Below, one piece after another: positions 17,015-23,983 of a stretch of 64,000 nucleotides of DNA (positions are counted from its first letter, which is position 1; every line of letters starts with the position of its first letter). This stretch comes from Ardenticatenaceae bacterium (GTDB lineage: Bacteria > Chloroflexota > Anaerolineae > Promineifilales > Promineifilaceae). The notes beneath the pieces are model-generated. The model searched no databases and was not told the DNA's origin. It worked only from the letters and a program-made list of their open reading frames with translations. A program made the translations under genes and the position numbers. The stretch covers positions 230,994-294,993 of the forward strand of contig JACKBN010000007.1 in NCBI GenBank assembly GCA_020634565.1. Reading direction: 5' to 3'.

Positions 17015-17806
17015 CTAAATGTAGGGAGTGCCGAGGCCAGCGGGTTTCTCGCCCAGCGTTCCCAGAAGCTTCACACCCACTTCGCGGGCGGTGAGGATTG
17101 CCTGGCGTACAGCACCGGCATCACCGCTGAAAAAGCCGATGACTTCGTTGCTGAAGGATGTGCCGCTGGCGGGGCTGGCGTAACCAATCACGTCAACGTC
17201 GGCGGATTTAACGGCCGCATCCACCATCATCACACCGATACCAGCGGGGGCACCGACGCACAGACCAAAAGCACGGCCGATTGGTGCACCGAATGCTTTT
17301 TCACAAGCGAAGCTAGCACGAGCGGTGTATTGCAGTTCAATATGGCCCGCATCACTGGCATATACATCGCCAAAGGTGCGTTCCAGGTCTTTCAAAGCTA
17401 CTTCGATAGCGCGACGAGCATCAGAAACTTCCTCAGCGCCGAAGATGATGAGGGAACCGTGGCCAGCGCCACCTTTGGTGTCGCGAGCCAGTTCAACAAC
17501 TACCAGTTCGGTGTTGGTCGCTTTCACGGCCTCATCAGCCGCCATAATTTGGGGGCCAGCCCCAGTACGGGCGCTCAAAATACCGATGGAACGATATTTC
17601 GGGTCCAGGCCCATTTTTTCGTGTACAACAGGGTCTACGTTGGCAATGACGATACCGATGGTGTCACCAAAGGCCGTGCCAACAAATTCGGTCATGCCAG
17701 GATTGGCAAAGGCTGGCGCTGCCGCCGGGGCAGGCGCTGCTTCACCGTTACTGCCGACTTTGTCCATCACTTGCGCGACAATCATGTCTAAAAGTTTGTC
17801 ATCCAT
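17015..17806 (-). CDS. pduB: PduB-type tandem-BMC-domain (BMC-T) shell protein
   Basis: 263 residues. An N-terminal helix KLLDMIVAQVMDKVGS and linker precede two BMC domains (about 50-150 and 160-260; MTEFVGTAFGDTIGIVIANV, GASFACEKAF-type region and SFSNEVIGFFSGDAGAVRQA). PduB is the major trimeric tile; its N-terminal extension ties the shell to the enzyme core in Salmonella. The helix resembles the encapsulation peptides of the enzymes in this locus. The ribosome site AGGAGTAAGACTCA precedes the ATG. Confidence 0.94.
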   Translation of the reverse strand: MDDKLLDMIVAQVMDKVGSNGEAAPAPAAAPAFANPGMTEFVGTAFGDTIGIVIANVDPVVHEKMGLDPKYRSIGILSARTGAGPQIMAADEAVKATNTELVVVELARDTKGGAGHGSLIIFGAEEVSDARRAIEVALKDLERTFGDVYASDAGHIELQYTARASFACEKAFGAPIGRAFGLCVGAPAGIGVMMVDAAVKSADVDVIGYASPASGTSFSNEVIGFFSGDAGAVRQAILTAREVGVKLLGTLGEKPAGLGTPYI

Positions 17807-17831
17807 TGAGTCTTACTCCTCTAATCTCCGG

Positions 17832-17929
17832 ATTAGTGGGGCTATTCCGGCTCGGGGTACCGGGCCGGAGCCTAATTATTTATCTCGATGTTTGGTGAGG
17901 GCGCAGATGCTGCCATCTGCGCCCGTCAC
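17832..17929 (-). other. Two strong stem-loops between pduA and pduB
   Basis: Positions 17899-17909 and 17914-17924 form a perfect 11-bp GC-rich stem (GGGCGCAGATG) with a 4-nt loop. A second nested stem is possible at 17832-17876 (ATTAG...GGCT...CCGG pairing with CCGG...AGCC...TAAT). Neither is followed by a T-run on the transcribed strand. They may be processing or stability elements that set the ratio of the PduU/V/A segment to the downstream genes. Confidence 0.55.
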
Positions 17930-17958
17930 GGAGACTCCGGTAAATCCTTGAAGGTTTT

Positions 17959-18246
17959 TTATTCCTTCGTGGGCAGCAGTGCTTCGGTGTCGGCATGCGG
18001 GCGTGGAATGACGTGAATGGAAACTACTTCGCCAACTCGTTTGGCAGCAGCAGCACCAGCGTCGGTGGCAGCTTTTACTGCACCAACGTCACCACGAACC
18101 ATGACGGTCACCAAACCGGAGCCGATCTTTTCCATGCCCACGAGCGAAACATTCGCTGCTTTGACCATGGCGTCGGCAGCTTCAATCATCGCTACCAGAC
18201 CGCGGGTTTCTACTAAACCCAGTGCTTCTCCTTGAGGTTTTGCCAT
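17959..18246 (-). CDS. pduA: PduA/PduJ-type BMC-H hexameric shell protein
   Basis: 95 residues, a single BMC domain: EALGLVETRGLVAMIEAADA at the start and TVMVRGDVGAVKAATDAGAA in the middle, ending with a short tail HADTEALLPTKE. Six copies form the main facet tile with a central pore for the diol. The length fits PduA or PduJ; position next to pduB favours PduA. AAGGAGAAGCTA precedes the ATG. Confidence 0.94.
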   Translation of the reverse strand: MAKPQGEALGLVETRGLVAMIEAADAMVKAANVSLVGMEKIGSGLVTVMVRGDVGAVKAATDAGAAAAKRVGEVVSIHVIPRPHADTEALLPTKE

Positions 18247-18262
18247 TAGCTTCTCCTTATGA

Positions 18263-18766
18263 CTAAAGATTTATTTCTAACAGGTACGTTCTGAGTTCAG
18301 AGATGCCGTAACCAGTTATTGCGGATACAAAAAAAATCTCACCCGTCACCCCCGCGGCGCGTAACTGGGCCTGCGCCTGATCGGGATCAGCCGCCGGATC
18401 GTCCATTTTGGTTATGACGCCGATGGTGTGCTGGGGAAACATCAAAAAATAGTTGGGCGGGAAAACAGCCTGCTGCCGGGTGGCATCCTGCACGGCGATG
18501 AGCAGCCGCGCGTCAAACGATGAAGAAGCGAGGACGCGCCGTAGATGGCCCATCTCTACAAATTCACCGGGGGTATCAATGCCCCAACCGCCGTAATCAA
18601 TCATTTGGGTTTTATTGGCCAGTTGGGGCTTTTTGTTTTCCAAGACTTTAAGCAGGGTGGTTTTACCAGCTGCGACACCGCCAATGAGCATAAAACGCCA
18701 GGGAGTTCCTTCTGTGGCCATGGTTGTCAGATAATCCAATTCTGGGAAAACAACTCGCTGCGTCAT
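18263..18766 (-). CDS. pduV: PduV/EutP-type small GTPase-like protein
   Basis: About 167 residues. The P-loop is RFMLIGGVAAGKTTLLKVLE, and VITKMDDP is the G4 (TKxD) motif, so it is a Ras-like NTPase of the EutP/PduV family. These proteins associate with the shell through PduU and have been linked to compartment placement. I chose the ATG at 18766 rather than the TTG at 18781 that overlaps pduU. It lies next to pduU, its known partner. Confidence 0.88.
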   Translation of the reverse strand: MTQRVVFPELDYLTTMATEGTPWRFMLIGGVAAGKTTLLKVLENKKPQLANKTQMIDYGGWGIDTPGEFVEMGHLRRVLASSSFDARLLIAVQDATRQQAVFPPNYFLMFPQHTIGVITKMDDPAADPDQAQAQLRAAGVTGEIFFVSAITGYGISELRTYLLEINL

Positions 18767-18777
18767 TCGTGCCAGTC

Positions 18778-19155
18778 TCAACTACGGGTAATGGGGGCGG
18801 GATAAAAGCCTAAGATGTCTTCCATGCCCCGGTTGGCCGCTTCTAATGCTGAAAGAACGCTGGATAAACGGCCGTTTACCACCAACGTCCCACTAAACCG
18901 ATCCAAAAATCCGATCTCCACATCCGCGGCCTTCAAAGCCAAATCTCCGGCAATGATGGCGCTCTCGCCTGGCGTCACGGTCATGATGCCGATCGCTTCC
19001 GCTTCGTTGAGCCCGATCCGCTGACAGAGCGGCTTATCGGGATTGGCAATGACGTGAGCAATAGTCACCTGGCGGCCCGGCACATACTCTTGAATGATGC
19101 GCGTAGAGACCTGTTCGTGGTCATGTTGGCGTGGGTCGGAATACGGATTTGCCAT
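18778..19155 (-). CDS. pduU: PduU/EutS-type circularly permuted BMC-H shell protein
   Basis: About 125 residues. The segment RIIQEYVPGRQVTIAHVIAN is the N-terminal beta-barrel strand typical of PduU/EutS, and GIMTVTPGESAIIAGDLALK and VEIGFLDRFSGTLVV match the permuted BMC domain closely. Hexamers have a barrel that plugs the pore, and PduV binds there. It is the first gene of the minus-strand operon. The ATG at 19155 is favoured by homology; the ribosome site is weak and the frame upstream to 19191 is not conserved-looking. Confidence 0.92.
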   Translation of the reverse strand: MANPYSDPRQHDHEQVSTRIIQEYVPGRQVTIAHVIANPDKPLCQRIGLNEAEAIGIMTVTPGESAIIAGDLALKAADVEIGFLDRFSGTLVVNGRLSSVLSALEAANRGMEDILGFYPAPITRS

Positions 19156-19481
19156 AATGGGTTCAGCATAACAACGCGACGGGGGCACCACAATTTACAA
19201 ATCGCTGCTGTGTATACACAAATCAACGGAGTTTCTATTTAGACAACTTGCACAAAACGGCCAAATTTGAGGGTTATGTGAACTCTTAGCCACGGGGGAT
19301 GACATAACGGGGCGGTTTGGAGGGAAAATGGAGCGAGGGGAACGGCCGTTTCCCGCCCACCCTACACAAATTCAGCACGAACACCGTAAAAAAGTGTATA
19401 CCTCACATCGCTTTGTGCATTGTTCAACGACAGCCCAGCCTCTATGATGAAACAGATACCTATCAATAGGGAGAACCTTTA
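19156..19481. promoter_or_regulatory. Divergent control region between the two BMC operons
   Basis: 326 bp without a gene, between pduU (minus) and the alcohol dehydrogenase (plus). It contains the perfect palindrome TGTGTATACACA (19209-19220), a related half GTGTATACCTCAC (19394-19406), and two oppositely oriented copies of TTTGTGCA (19233 area on minus, 19412 on plus). One ACGGCCGT copy lies at about 19343. These may be sites for the AraC-type regulator encoded at 26836-28452; no experiment supports that. I looked for a cobalamin riboswitch here and found none. Confidence 0.55.
19209..19220. promoter_or_regulatory. Perfect 12-bp palindrome TGTGTATACACA, candidate operator
   Basis: A perfect palindrome 54 bp upstream of the pduU start in the divergent BMC control region. 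A degenerate copy, GTGTATAC, lies near the other operon at 19394. Palindromes of this size fit a dimeric regulator, but none can be assigned. Confidence 0.45.
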
Positions 19482-20609
19482 ATGCAAGCAGTTGTTTATC
19501 AGGGTCCGGGCAATATTGTCCTCAAGGATGTGCCCCGACCCACCATCATTGAACAAAACGATGCCCTGGTGCGCATTACCCAAACCACCATCTGCGGCAC
19601 CGATTTAGCCATCCTCAAGGGTGGCGTTGCCACCGTGACGCCAGGGCGTGTGATTGGCCACGAAGGCGTGGGCATTGTGGAAGCCGTGGGCAGCGGTGTG
19701 CGCCAGTTTAAACCGGGCGATCGGGTGATCGTCTCCTGCATTACCGCCTGCGGCAGCTGCGAATATTGCCGCCGCGGCATTCCCTCCAACTGCACAGAAG
19801 GTGGCTGGATCTTGGGTAACAGCATCGACGGCTGTCAGGCCGAATATGTGCGCGTGCCCTTCGCCGATAACGGCCTGCACCACATTCCGCCTTCTATAAA
19901 TGAAGAGACTGCCCTGATGCTCTCTGACATTGTGCCCACCGGACTGGAAGTAGGCGTGATGAACGGGCAGGTGAAGTTTGGCGACGTGGTGACCATTGTG
20001 GGCGCTGGGCCAGTCGGGCTGGCCGCACTGCTAAGCATCCAGTTTTTCTCACCCGCCGACATCATTGTGGTGGATTTGGATGATCATCGTTTGGAGCTGG
20101 CCAAACGGCTGGGGGCCACGATGGTGATTAACAACCAGGACAGCAGCGCCACCGCCAAAATTCTGCAAAAGACAAACGGCCGTGGCGTAGACGTAGCCAT
20201 CGAAGCTGTGGGGCATCCGCTTACTTGCAAAGTGGCCCAAGAAATCATCGGCGTCGGCGGCACCATTGCCAACATCGGCGTTTACAGCCAGAGCGCGGAA
20301 CTGCACAAAGAAGCACTTTGGGTAAAAAACATCACCATTCGCATGGGCGTGGTGAACACCACCACCATTCCGCTGCTGCTCCGCACCATCCAGAGCGGCA
20401 AATTGGACCCCAGCCAGCTGATCACCCATCACTTTCCGTTTAGCGACGTGCTGCACGCCTACGAGATTTTTGCCAACGCCGCTCAAGAACAGGCGGTCAA
20501 GATTGTGCTGGCTGTCGGCGATGCTTCCGACGACAACGCCCGGCTCTCAACCGACGCTTTGGTAGAGATGATTGTGGGCCAGATTATGCAGCAGGTTTCA
20601 GCTCACTAG
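19482..20609 (+). CDS. Zinc-dependent alcohol dehydrogenase with encapsulation-like C-terminal helix
   Basis: 375 residues of the medium-chain dehydrogenase family. Catalytic zinc ligands: ICGTD near residue 38 and GHEGVG at about 60. Structural zinc: CGSCEYCRRGIPSNC. The NAD site is VTIVGAGPVGLAALL. After the usual family end at about residue 350, a linker and the helix DALVEMIVGQIMQQVSAH follow, closely resembling the N-terminal encapsulation helices of PduB, PduP and PduD here. The enzyme probably reduces the aldehyde to alcohol inside the compartment and regenerates NAD+, replacing the iron-type PduQ, which I do not find. It is first in the divergent operon, with AGGGAGAACCTTTA before the ATG. 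Confidence 0.9.
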   Translation: MQAVVYQGPGNIVLKDVPRPTIIEQNDALVRITQTTICGTDLAILKGGVATVTPGRVIGHEGVGIVEAVGSGVRQFKPGDRVIVSCITACGSCEYCRRGIPSNCTEGGWILGNSIDGCQAEYVRVPFADNGLHHIPPSINEETALMLSDIVPTGLEVGVMNGQVKFGDVVTIVGAGPVGLAALLSIQFFSPADIIVVDLDDHRLELAKRLGATMVINNQDSSATAKILQKTNGRGVDVAIEAVGHPLTCKVAQEIIGVGGTIANIGVYSQSAELHKEALWVKNITIRMGVVNTTTIPLLLRTIQSGKLDPSQLITHHFPFSDVLHAYEIFANAAQEQAVKIVLAVGDASDDNARLSTDALVEMIVGQIMQQVSAH

Positions 20610-20619
20610 GGGCAGCGTT

Positions 20620-21819
20620 ATGATTCTCACGATTAACTGCGGCAGTTCCACCCTTAAATACCAGCTCTTCACCAGCGACGTGGCGCAAGTAGTGGCCAAA
20701 GGCATGATCAGCCGGATTGGTGAGGATGGGTCTTATTTTGAGCAGGCGGCACACGGCCGTTCCGTCAAAGAATCCGCGACTATCCCCAACCACCACAAAG
20801 CATTCGAGATTTGCATCCAAAGTTTGCTGCACCCCGACTACGGCGCGATTCACGACATGAACGAAATTGAAGCCGTCGGCCACCGAGCCGTACACGGTGC
20901 CGATTTGTTCATTGCTTCCACCCGCATCGACGATGAAGTCATCGCCAAGATGGAAGCGTGTGTACCGCTGGCACCGCTGCATAATCCGCCCAACCTGATT
21001 GGTATTCGCGAGGCGCAGGCTCTGCTGCCCAACGTGCCGCACGTGGCCGTGTTTGACACCGCCTTTAACCAGACGATGCCGCCCAAGGCGTACATCTACG
21101 CCCTGCCCTATTCGTTTTACGAAGAACACAAAATTCGCAAGTATGGCTTTCACGGCACGTCGGTGCGGTTTGTTAGCCAGCGCGCGGCAGAGGTTTTGCA
21201 ACGGCCGTTAACCAGCCTGAAAATGGTCGTTTTGCATCTGGGCAATGGCGTCACCATGACGGCCGTTGACGGCGGCCAAGCGGTAGACACCACCATCGGT
21301 TTTGCCACCTTTTCCGGCGTGATGATGGGCACCCGCTCCGGCGACATTGATCCAGGCCTGATTTTCCACATGCACCGCGAACTTGGGCTTTCGCCCGACG
21401 AAATCGAGCGGATCGTTTACAAAGAGAGCGGCCTGCTGGGCGTCTCTGGCATAAGCAACGACATGCGCGTCATTGCCGAACAGGCCCAGGCGGGCAACCA
21501 GCGCTGCCAGCTAGCGATGGACAAGTTTGCCTTCATGGCCAAGAAATACCTCGGTGCATTTGCCGCCGCCATGGGCGGGCTGGACTGCGTGGTTTTCACC
21601 GCTGGAATTGGCGAAAACAGCCCAATCATCCGCCAAATGATCTGCCAGGACCTGGCCTTTTTAGGCATCAGTCTGGATGAAGCGAAGAACAAACAGGCGG
21701 TTGGCGGTAAGGCGGAAGTGGTAATTAGTGAGGTGGCGGCGGGAACGGCCGTTCTCGTCATTCCCACCAACGAAGAAAAGATGATCGCTCTGGACACGAA
21801 AGAAATCGCTGGCCTCTAA
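20620..21819 (+). CDS. Acetate/propionate kinase (AckA/PduW family)
   Basis: 399 residues from the ATG at 20620. It opens with MILTINCGSSTLKYQLF, the phosphate-binding start of acetokinases, and contains KYGFHGTSVRFVSQRAAE and MGTRSGDIDPGLIF, the two family signatures. It converts propionyl-phosphate or acetyl-phosphate plus ADP to the acid and ATP, completing the PduP-PduL branch. AGGGGCAGCGTT precedes the start and the gene lies 10 bp after the dehydrogenase. Position argues for the PduW role; substrate preference cannot be read off. Confidence 0.92.
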   Translation: MILTINCGSSTLKYQLFTSDVAQVVAKGMISRIGEDGSYFEQAAHGRSVKESATIPNHHKAFEICIQSLLHPDYGAIHDMNEIEAVGHRAVHGADLFIASTRIDDEVIAKMEACVPLAPLHNPPNLIGIREAQALLPNVPHVAVFDTAFNQTMPPKAYIYALPYSFYEEHKIRKYGFHGTSVRFVSQRAAEVLQRPLTSLKMVVLHLGNGVTMTAVDGGQAVDTTIGFATFSGVMMGTRSGDIDPGLIFHMHRELGLSPDEIERIVYKESGLLGVSGISNDMRVIAEQAQAGNQRCQLAMDKFAFMAKKYLGAFAAAMGGLDCVVFTAGIGENSPIIRQMICQDLAFLGISLDEAKNKQAVGGKAEVVISEVAAGTAVLVIPTNEEKMIALDTKEIAGL

Positions 21820-21903
21820 AAGCCAGTTGCTACAGATTTTTTACGTGTCGCAGATTACGTATCAACCTATTTTAAAGAAATAAACACTGTTAGGAGTAAC
21901 AAA

Positions 21904-22998
21904 ATGATTAGCACAACAATCTTCCCTGGACGGTATATCCAGGGCTACGAAGCAACCAAACGTTTAGGTAAAGAAGCCGCCCGCTTTGGCGATACGGCAT
22001 TTCTCATTGTCGATCCATTTGTCAACGAGAGCCTGCTGCCCCGTTTCCAGGCCGATGTTGAAAAAGAAGTCAGCATCGTGGTGGAATCGTTTAACAGCGA
22101 ATGCTCCGACGAAGAAATTGCACGTTTAGGCGAGTTGGTAAAAGCAGCAGGCGCCAAAGTGATCGTGGGTATTGGCGGCGGCAAGGCGCTAGACACAGCC
22201 AAAGGCACGGCCCACTCTCTGGGCTTACCCGTTATCATTGTGCCCACCATTGCTTCCACAGATGCGCCCACCAGCGCGCTCTCTGTCATTTACACCCCAG
22301 AAGGCGTTTTCAAGCGGTACCTCATCCTGCCCAAGAACCCGGATGTCGTACTGGTAGACACGCGCATTGTGGCCGAAGCCCCGGTGCGGTTCCTCGTGGC
22401 CGGTATCGGCGACGCGCTGTCCACCTGGTTTGAAGCCGACGCCTGCGAACGCAGCTACGCTGGCAACATGACCGGCGACGTTGGCTCCATGACGGCACGC
22501 CGCCTGGCCCGTTTCTGCTACGAGACAATTTTGGAGTATGGCACAGCCGCCGTTGCCTCTTGCCAGGCCAAAGCGGTTACCCCAGCCCTGGAACGAGTCA
22601 TTGAAGCGAATACGCTGCTCAGCGGTCTGGGTTTTGAAAGCGGTGGTTTGAGCTCCTGCCACGCCGTGCACAACGGTTTGACGGCGTTGGAACAGACCCA
22701 CCATTACTGGCACGGTGAGAAGGTTGCCATTGGCGTTGTCACCTCCTTGTTCCTTACCGACAAACCGGCGGCACTGATTGATGAAGTTTACACGTTCTGT
22801 GAAGCAGTGGGGCTTCCCACCACGCTGGCCGAAATTGGCCTGGAAAACGTGACGGATGAAGAGCTGATGGTGGTAGCCAACCGCGCCTGTGCAGAAGGTG
22901 AAACAATTTATAATGAATCAATTCCGGTGACGCCGCAAACGGTGTTCGCTGCCCTGAAAGCAGCCAATGCTGAGGGTCTGCGGAGAAAAGCCGGGTAA
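21904..22998 (+). CDS. gldA: Glycerol dehydrogenase (GldA family)
   Basis: 364 residues of the iron/zinc-type polyol dehydrogenase family. GIGGGKALDTAKGTAHSLGL is the NAD-binding motif, VPTIASTDAPTSALSVIYT the substrate loop, and GIGDALSTWFEADAC and SSCHAVHNGLT supply the Asp and His metal ligands. It oxidises glycerol to dihydroxyacetone with NAD+ and acts on related 1,2-diols. Its presence in the operon points to glycerol as a substrate, or to interconversion of diols and hydroxyketones. GGAGTAACAAA precedes the ATG. The 84-bp gap upstream has a CAGATT-type repeat. Confidence 0.92.
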   Translation: MISTTIFPGRYIQGYEATKRLGKEAARFGDTAFLIVDPFVNESLLPRFQADVEKEVSIVVESFNSECSDEEIARLGELVKAAGAKVIVGIGGGKALDTAKGTAHSLGLPVIIVPTIASTDAPTSALSVIYTPEGVFKRYLILPKNPDVVLVDTRIVAEAPVRFLVAGIGDALSTWFEADACERSYAGNMTGDVGSMTARRLARFCYETILEYGTAAVASCQAKAVTPALERVIEANTLLSGLGFESGGLSSCHAVHNGLTALEQTHHYWHGEKVAIGVVTSLFLTDKPAALIDEVYTFCEAVGLPTTLAEIGLENVTDEELMVVANRACAEGETIYNESIPVTPQTVFAALKAANAEGLRRKAG

Positions 22999-23015
22999 CG
23001 GCCGTTTCCCATCGT

Positions 23016-23055
23016 GAGGCAATGCACAAAACAACAAACTTCTGTGCATTGCCTC
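23016..23055 (+). other. Perfect 13-bp hairpin between gldA and eutJ
   Basis: GAGGCAATGCACA (23016-23028) and TGTGCATTGCCTC (23043-23055) are perfect complements around a 14-nt loop. No T-run follows, so partial termination, mRNA protection or an operator are all possible. The TGTGCATTG core is also found once in the divergent promoter region at about 19413. Confidence 0.5.
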
Positions 23056-23067
23056 CTGGTTTAGTCC

Positions 23068-23886
23068 ATGAAACCTGAAGTCAACGCGATTCTCGAAGAG
23101 GCCTACGCCGTCTTCAACCATAAACCCGCCGTAGCCAATTACCAAGGAACGGTGCACGTGGGTGTGGATTTGGGTACGGCCTATACGGTGCTGGCGGTGC
23201 TGGATGCGGAGAAACGGCCGTTAGCCGGACGCTACCAGTTTGCCCAAATCGTGCGCGATGGCCTGGTGGTGGATTTCATCGGGGCCATCCAGCTCATCAA
23301 AAAAATGAAGGCGGAAGTGGAAGCAGAGCTGGGCATCACCCTGGAACACGCCGCTACCACCTACCCGCCGGGCGTGCCCCTGGCGGAAGTGAAAGCCACG
23401 CAAAATGTCCTCATCGGGGCTGGGCTGGAGTGCAGCGCATTTGTTGATGAGCCCACCGGAGCCAACGCCCTGCTGAAAATCTCCGACGGCGCTGTAGTAG
23501 ACATTGGCGGCGGCACCACAGGCATTGCCATCGTTAAAGATGGCGAGGTGGTGTATACCGCCGACGAAGCCACCGGCGGTACGCACTTTTCACTGGTGGT
23601 GGCTGGCGCACTTAACCTACCCTTCCTCGAAGCCGAGAAAGTTAAAACAGATCCAACACAAAGCCGGATGATTTCTTCGCTGGTGCATCCGGTGATGCAA
23701 AAAGTGGGCAGCATTGTGGCACGGCATATCGCTGGCTACAGCGTGGACACCATTTATCTGGTCGGCGGCACCAGCGGCCTGGCCGGTATCGACGCCGTGG
23801 TGGCCGACATGACCGGCGTCAAAACAGTGACACCCGTGCATCCCATGTTTGTCACGCCTCTGGGCGTGGCGATGATGGACCGATAG
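23068..23886 (+). CDS. eutJ: EutJ-family actin/Hsp70-like ATPase
   Basis: 272 residues, near the EutJ length of about 278. VHVGVDLGTAYTVLAVLD is the first phosphate loop, VVDIGGGTTGIAIVKDGEV the second, and IYLVGGTSGLAGIDAV the adenosine motif. EutJ is thought to act as a chaperone or reactivase-like factor in ethanolamine compartments. It is unusual here because the locus otherwise follows the pdu plan and already has PduGH; no ethanolamine ammonia-lyase gene is seen. It may help fold or load another enzyme. Confidence 0.88.
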   Translation: MKPEVNAILEEAYAVFNHKPAVANYQGTVHVGVDLGTAYTVLAVLDAEKRPLAGRYQFAQIVRDGLVVDFIGAIQLIKKMKAEVEAELGITLEHAATTYPPGVPLAEVKATQNVLIGAGLECSAFVDEPTGANALLKISDGAVVDIGGGTTGIAIVKDGEVVYTADEATGGTHFSLVVAGALNLPFLEAEKVKTDPTQSRMISSLVHPVMQKVGSIVARHIAGYSVDTIYLVGGTSGLAGIDAVVADMTGVKTVTPVHPMFVTPLGVAMMDR

Positions 23887-23889
23887 TCT

Positions 23890-23966
23890 AACCCCCACCT
23901 AACCTCCCCCTGCGAGGGGGAGGAATTGGCTCCCTCTCCCTTGAGGGAGAGGGCTGGGGTGAGGGT
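23890..23966. repeat. Double palindromic CCCTC/GAGGG intergenic repeat
   Basis: Two adjacent inverted repeats, CCTCCCCCTGCGAGGGGGAGG and CCCTCTCCCTTGAGGGAGAGGG-like, occupy most of the gap between eutJ and the next gene. This is the style of a dispersed GC-rich palindromic element. It could also form RNA hairpins within the operon. Confidence 0.65.
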
Positions 23967-23983
23967 CGCATTGCAGGACAATC

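Noticed and set aside
19156..19481. Cobalamin riboswitch in front of the main BMC operons
   Set aside because: I read both strands for the B12-box and found no match; only short palindromes occur.
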